64,000 nt of DNA. It comes from Cyanidiococcus yangmingshanensis (taxonomy: Eukaryota > Rhodophyta > Bangiophyceae > Cyanidiales > Cyanidiaceae). A program made the position numbers and the translations under genes. Position 1 is the first letter of the stretch. Each line of letters begins with the position of its first letter. Positions 60,268 through 64,000 of this stretch are shown here, one piece after another. The notes under the pieces are model-generated. The model saw nothing but the letters and a program-made list of their open reading frames with translations, did no database searches and was not told where the DNA came from. The DNA is taken from positions 1 to 64,000 of the forward strand of contig VWRR01000018.1 in the NCBI GenBank assembly GCA_013995675.1, read 5' to 3'.

Positions 60268-60939
60268 GCATTATGGTTCATGGTGGTCGCAAGCACGCTT
60301 ATCGCCTCTGTGCACTGATGAACTTTACATTACTGTTATCCCTGTCTGAGGGCATGTATCTGGCTCGATGCGGATACCGTCTAGACGTCCTGAGCACGGA
60401 GGGCGTGCGCATGCGGTCTACAGTCGAAGGCGCTAGTTTTCGATTTTGCGACGATGGGCCGTTGATGGAAAGAGAAGCCATAAAGTCCGCTGCGTTGGCG
60501 GCGAAACCACATGGAAAAGAATGGTCGCATCGTCTAAACCGTATCGAGGTTTTGCGCTGTCTTTTCGGTTTGAGCCGCGGGCTGCGTTGGAACCCGATCG
60601 CAGGTCAACGGGGACCGCGACGTATCAATCACAAGTGGCAGGAGTGGGCATCTCCTGCGGCGGCGACCATGCGATGCGGCGGACTGAATCCAGCCACCGA
60701 CCGTCCAACAAGCTCGCAGACATTTGCTGTGATCGATCCGTTGGTCCAGGGGCAGCCCAGAGGCTGTCCGGACCAGGACGGCAACGAGTAGAACGAGTCA
60801 TGGCGATCAGGCGTAGAGAATCATGACGGACGATTGCCTGGCGCAAAGCCGCACACATCCGTGTCCATTCCTTTCGAACCGTAAAAAGCGTTATATAAGA
60901 ACAGAGTGAGAGAGCAGGCGTGCGCGTACCTCTATCGGA
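60268..60939. other. Region downstream of the complex I subunit
   Basis: A plus-strand frame of 188 codons (60225-60791) overlaps the gene end. A stretch in it (YRLDVLSTEGVRMRSTVEG) weakly recalls the start of the missing second domain (SIDVxDAxGSxI), but the rest does not match and I do not call it. A TTATATAA box lies near 60890. Confidence 0.3.
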
Positions 60940-61746
60940 TCAGATACCCACCGATGGTGCCGGCTTGTTCCGGGAACCGCTCGTTATCGGAGGAGCCGGG
61001 GTATCCATCGTCGAGCCGCGATGGGCCAATGTGCCCCAAAACGGATCCGCACTAACCGGTTTTTCACCAAAAATCCATGATTTTGTTTCATGCTCAGGGA
61101 CAACACTCGACGGGATCGATTTCCTCTCGTCGGGCACTGCTTGCGCACTGCCGGCCTCGTTTGGGGAAGCCGACGTCGAACTCGGGGTCATCGCACCAGT
61201 GCTCGTCGCCAGCGCTCCAACAGCACCGCCCCCGTTACGATTATCGGACTCGTAGCGCAAAGCAACCAAGATTCGGCCAGCAAATCGTCCTGCTCGAGCC
61301 CCACGCTCTTTCAATGAATAATGAAACGAGTACCAGAGCTCGCTCCATCCATTCGCGTCAAATTTAGTCCGTGAGAGCGGTATGCGCACACGGCTGATCA
61401 AACGAAACCCTTCCCCACAGCACAAATGGCGACGAATCTCACAGATGTCGCAGACCACAACATAATCCGGAAGAGAGAACGTGTTGCTTTGTCCACCCTC
61501 CAACACAAACCGCTGCGGACCGGGGCTCCTGCGCCGAATCGTAACCACGCTCGTCGCAAACTCTGTATCCTCGTTCATACGGAGTGGAAAGCTGGTGTCC
61601 AGCCACACACGAACAAAGAGACGCCGTGGAAACAGACCGACAGCCACGTCGCGAACCTCCCGCACGAACACCGAGACGTAGCTGCGTGTGCTTCTAGGAG
61701 CGTACGACGTGGCCTTTGTAGCTTCCACCTCCTCGGATATTTGCAT
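60940..61746 (-). CDS. Unknown protein, possible N-terminal C2-like domain
   Basis: 268 residues from the ATG at 61746. Residues about 22-165 read like a beta-rich domain: SYVSVFVREVRDVAV, RLFVRVWLDTSFPL, QRFVLEGGQSNTFSLPDYVVV, then LISRVRIPLSRTKFDANGWSELWYSF. This alternation, ending in RIPL and W, is reminiscent of C2 domains, although the calcium-binding Asp pattern is not clear. The last 90 residues are Ser/Pro/Ala-rich and disordered. TATA-like sequences (TATATA, CTATATAAAG) lie about 20-45 bp upstream of the start, at 61762-61790. The family is uncertain. Confidence 0.55.
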   Translation of the reverse strand: MQISEEVEATKATSYAPRSTRSYVSVFVREVRDVAVGLFPRRLFVRVWLDTSFPLRMNEDTEFATSVVTIRRRSPGPQRFVLEGGQSNTFSLPDYVVVCDICEIRRHLCCGEGFRLISRVRIPLSRTKFDANGWSELWYSFHYSLKERGARAGRFAGRILVALRYESDNRNGGGAVGALATSTGAMTPSSTSASPNEAGSAQAVPDERKSIPSSVVPEHETKSWIFGEKPVSADPFWGTLAHRGSTMDTPAPPITSGSRNKPAPSVGI

Positions 61747-63437
61747 TCACAGGGACAAGCAAACAAAATATATACGAGTCTATATAAAGCGACTGAACAG
61801 GTTGTCAAGTTCTAGGCTTCAGAGGCACGACACCAGCGACCCAGAACCTGAGCACTGCAGGAACGCCCATGCATCGCCAATGGCGGGCAAACGCGCGCAC
61901 GTGCACCGGCGCCAGCCTCGTGCTGAACCTGGAGATGACGCACGCACCCGCCGACAAGCGTGTGACGTGCGCGGCAACCCTCTTGCCAGCGATCCTGGGC
62001 ACGTCCTGGGGCGCAACGCTTGCCGCTCGCCTACGATTCGATGCCAGCGCGCTGTATCGCCAGATTCCCCATGCGCATGATGGCATGGTCGTAAAATGAA
62101 TGGAGCCGATGTCCTGGCGCAGTGTGCTGGCGAGCGGAGCATACGGGCTCGGGGACATGCACACGCAGGTCTGAGGATGTATCGAGCACAAACTATAATA
62201 CGCACACACCACGAACGGTTCTTTGGTGGAAAGAGGGCAACCATCTTCCATCGATGATTTGTTTTTCTGGGTATGCGTCGGTTCCAGGACATGATCACGG
62301 CGTCTAGTCGAGGACGTGATCAGAGGCGGGCGTATGTGCACCGCTTTGCCGTGGTCGACAATCTGTTCGGGGTTGAGGATTCCCGATTCGGGCGACAGCC
62401 ATCAGGACGAACCTGGGAGGATTGTGGCTGTCAAGGCCGATCGCGTTCACTCTATGCAGTAGGCTGACGAGCGCGCACCGGCATTTGAAAGCGGCCTCGA
62501 CCACATGGCAACAAGGCCCGCGGATCCGATCGGTTTGAGGGGAGCGGCCACTCTCTTGAAACACAACGCCGTGGTATCCACTGGTGCAAGCGGATCAGGC
62601 AAATTTTATGGAGAGCATCTCGAGGCATTAAGGAGGTTGTGGCCATCTCGTGCACGCTCCATCTAGGTCGATGCACCCATTATCCCTAAATTTAAGCAGC
62701 GCTTGGCTGGCGTGCCGGAGAGAAACGGTAGCGACCCAAGTCTCTTTGGCTGCAAGGGCCCTTCGGAAAATGATGCTCATTGAACGCGGCCACAAAGATC
62801 GATTCCGGACAGATACGCATCTGCGGCAAAAGACCAGCGGGCGTGTACGTGTGGTTTCCCGAAAAGTCTCCCCAGTCATTCATCCGTCTGCAAAAGCGTT
62901 GCCAGAAACAGCGCTGTACCGAAAGGAGTCGCACTCCACTAGCGTTCGAAAGCGTCACCGGGCATCAGAACCAACCGTCCAGTGGTGTTCTCGGCAAAGG
63001 GACTGTCTTCAACGCTACGACATATACCAGAATTTCGAATACGACAATATATCTTCACCGCCTTCGCGCAGCAACGGTCGCGACAACCAGCGTCTCGCAA
63101 CGCCCCTTGGTCCCTACAATACTCCGTTGATCGGTACATACGACAACGCGTCGCAGGTGCACCTTCCAATTCCCGAAAAGGAGCTCACCTGTATTTGGAT
63201 CTGCGCTTATGGATCCAGAGAGCCTCGACGCTCGCTCAGCGTGCCCTGGCGTGGAACCGTCCCCGGTTCCGTCCACGGAGAGCGCCCAAATTTGGATACG
63301 CGCGTTTTGGTGGTCGCTTCGCGATAGGCCCAACGCGCCGCAACCTGCCATGCTCGCAAATTTTGCTTCTTGTTCTTTTATCAACTTTGTAAGAAGCATC
63401 TTTCTGGTGTGGAAATATAGACTTGTTTCATCTGCAA
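61747..63437. other. Long stretch without a supportable gene
   Basis: Overlapping short frames on both strands without domains. It contains the divergent upstream regions of the C2-like gene (-) and the secreted protein (+). No tRNA or repeat was seen. Confidence 0.4.
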
Positions 63438-64000
63438 ATGTATTTTCGGTCGTGTTTTCTCTTTTTGATGCTCTGCTTCATCAGCTGTGCGTATGGTGCC
63501 CGTGGCCTGGAGATCGAGTTGCAGCACGTCTCGTTTCCGGAGGACCTGCGACAAGCAGTGCCGAGCTATCCCTCAGGGAATTTTCCGGCACCATCGCCAC
63601 TGCTTCCGCACCCGCCAGTCTATAACGAGAGTGACACTGCCACTGTTATGTTGACTGGGACGCAGATACAGAACAGCGATAATCCGGTTCATAATGATTT
63701 CAGCGTCGGTGGCGAGATCACGTTGAGCTCTGGGATTCAGTACGCCACCGTGTTCCCCAACAATGCTCCAGGGCGCTACATCGTCATGAACGCAACCGAG
63801 CTTTTATCGAACATTTCGTTCGCTTACTTTGTCTACTACAAACATCCGCTGGCTCAGTATGCTTCCATGAATCCGCCACAAAACAATGCTGTGGCCTCGT
63901 TCTATCCGACGGGAGCCAATTACCCCAACTTCACGACTGGCTCGGTTCTCATGAAGCAAGTGAATGCAATGCCGGCGGCGCACCATTCGATCTATGTTAG
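63438..64000 (+). CDS. Start of a secreted or surface glycoprotein (cut by the right edge)
   Basis: An ATG at 63438 opens a frame that runs to the window edge without a stop (187 codons seen). It begins with a textbook signal peptide (MYFRSCFLFLMLCFISCAYG, then ARG). The following sequence is Pro- and Asn-rich with several N-glycosylation sequons (NES, NAT, NIS, NFT) and aromatic, beta-rich stretches (RYIVMNATELL, FAYFVYYKHPL). No family recognised. Entry into the secretory pathway is well supported; the fate after that depends on the missing part. Confidence 0.72.
   Translation, partial: MYFRSCFLFLMLCFISCAYGARGLEIELQHVSFPEDLRQAVPSYPSGNFPAPSPLLPHPPVYNESDTATVMLTGTQIQNSDNPVHNDFSVGGEITLSSGIQYATVFPNNAPGRYIVMNATELLSNISFAYFVYYKHPLAQYASMNPPQNNAVASFYPTGANYPNFTTGSVLMKQVNAMPAAHHSIYV

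Noticed and set aside
60225-60791. C-terminal domain of the complex I 75-kDa subunit downstream
   Set aside because: Only about 20 residues weakly resemble the start of that domain; nothing further matches.
1-64000. tRNA genes, including intron-bearing or permuted forms known from related algae
   Set aside because: Several GTTCGA-like sequences were examined (for example near 1215, 4085 and 4320) but none had a pairing T stem. A covariance-model search including permuted tRNAs would be decisive.

Overview
The window looks like a piece of nuclear chromosome from a compact, intron-poor, plastid-bearing unicellular eukaryote, most likely a cyanidialean red alga (Cyanidioschyzon-like). The genes are plainly eukaryotic: proteasome Rpn13, V-ATPase E, SLY1, RPL8, THG1, Spo11 and glycine decarboxylase. 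They sit beside plastid-type genes: ferredoxin C2, a cyanobacterial/plant-type methyltransferase and a double-headed plastid-type Get3/ArsA. Across about 25 genes I can support only one spliceosomal intron (84 bp, GTAAGT donor, ACTAAC branch site). The species assignment is inference. I found no tRNA, rRNA, CRISPR array or transposon by eye.

Layout. 1-230 is the tail of a membrane protein. 3.1-4.0 kb holds Rpn13 (-). 5.0-7.1 kb holds an FTR1-type iron permease (+) preceded by an array of CACGTG palindromes in 45-bp repeats. 7.6-10.8 kb holds two rhamnose-pathway genes (+). 11-15 kb holds two unrecognised proteins. 15.2-18.8 kb holds V-ATPase E (-) and a TBC1D23-like protein (+). 19.3-19.9 kb holds a YebC-family protein without its N-terminal domain (-). 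20.2-26.0 kb holds a giant Ser-Ala/Tyr repeat surface protein (-). 26-29 kb and 30.6-32.2 kb appear empty, flanking a plastid-type methyltransferase (+). 32.2-36.7 kb holds SLY1 (-), Spo11 (+) and a BolA gene hidden by a frame break (-). 37.2-39.9 kb holds a CMC1-like twin-Cys protein (+), an orphan (-) and a 93-bp minisatellite. 40.2-42.6 kb holds LipB and ferredoxin C2 (+). 42.9-44.5 kb holds an AP-endonuclease remnant and BCD1/ZNHIT6 (-). 45.5-48.8 kb holds glycine decarboxylase P-protein (-). 50.0-52.5 kb holds the double Get3 (-). 53.7-60.3 kb holds mitochondrial uL18 (-), THG1 (-), RPL8 (+), MoaA/CNX2 (-) and an N-terminal-only complex I 75-kDa subunit (+). 60.9-61.7 kb holds a possible C2-domain protein (-). 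At 63.4 kb the start of a secreted protein runs off the right edge.

The genes are mostly unlinked housekeeping functions and share little beyond location. The two rhamnose enzymes are the only clear pathway pair. Several mitochondrial functions occur (lipoylation, glycine cleavage, complex I, Moco synthesis, uL18m, CMC1, possibly BolA), but they are not arranged as a unit.

A recurring feature is conserved genes broken by one base (SLY1, P-protein, BolA). The protein alignment runs through each break without gain or loss of residues. This looks more like indels in the assembled sequence than real biology. By contrast, the AP-endonuclease remnant has many breaks and lacks its 5' part. The most unusual items are the repeat surface protein, the complex I subunit that ends exactly at a domain boundary, the YebC protein without its N-terminal domain, and the CACGTG array upstream of the iron permease.
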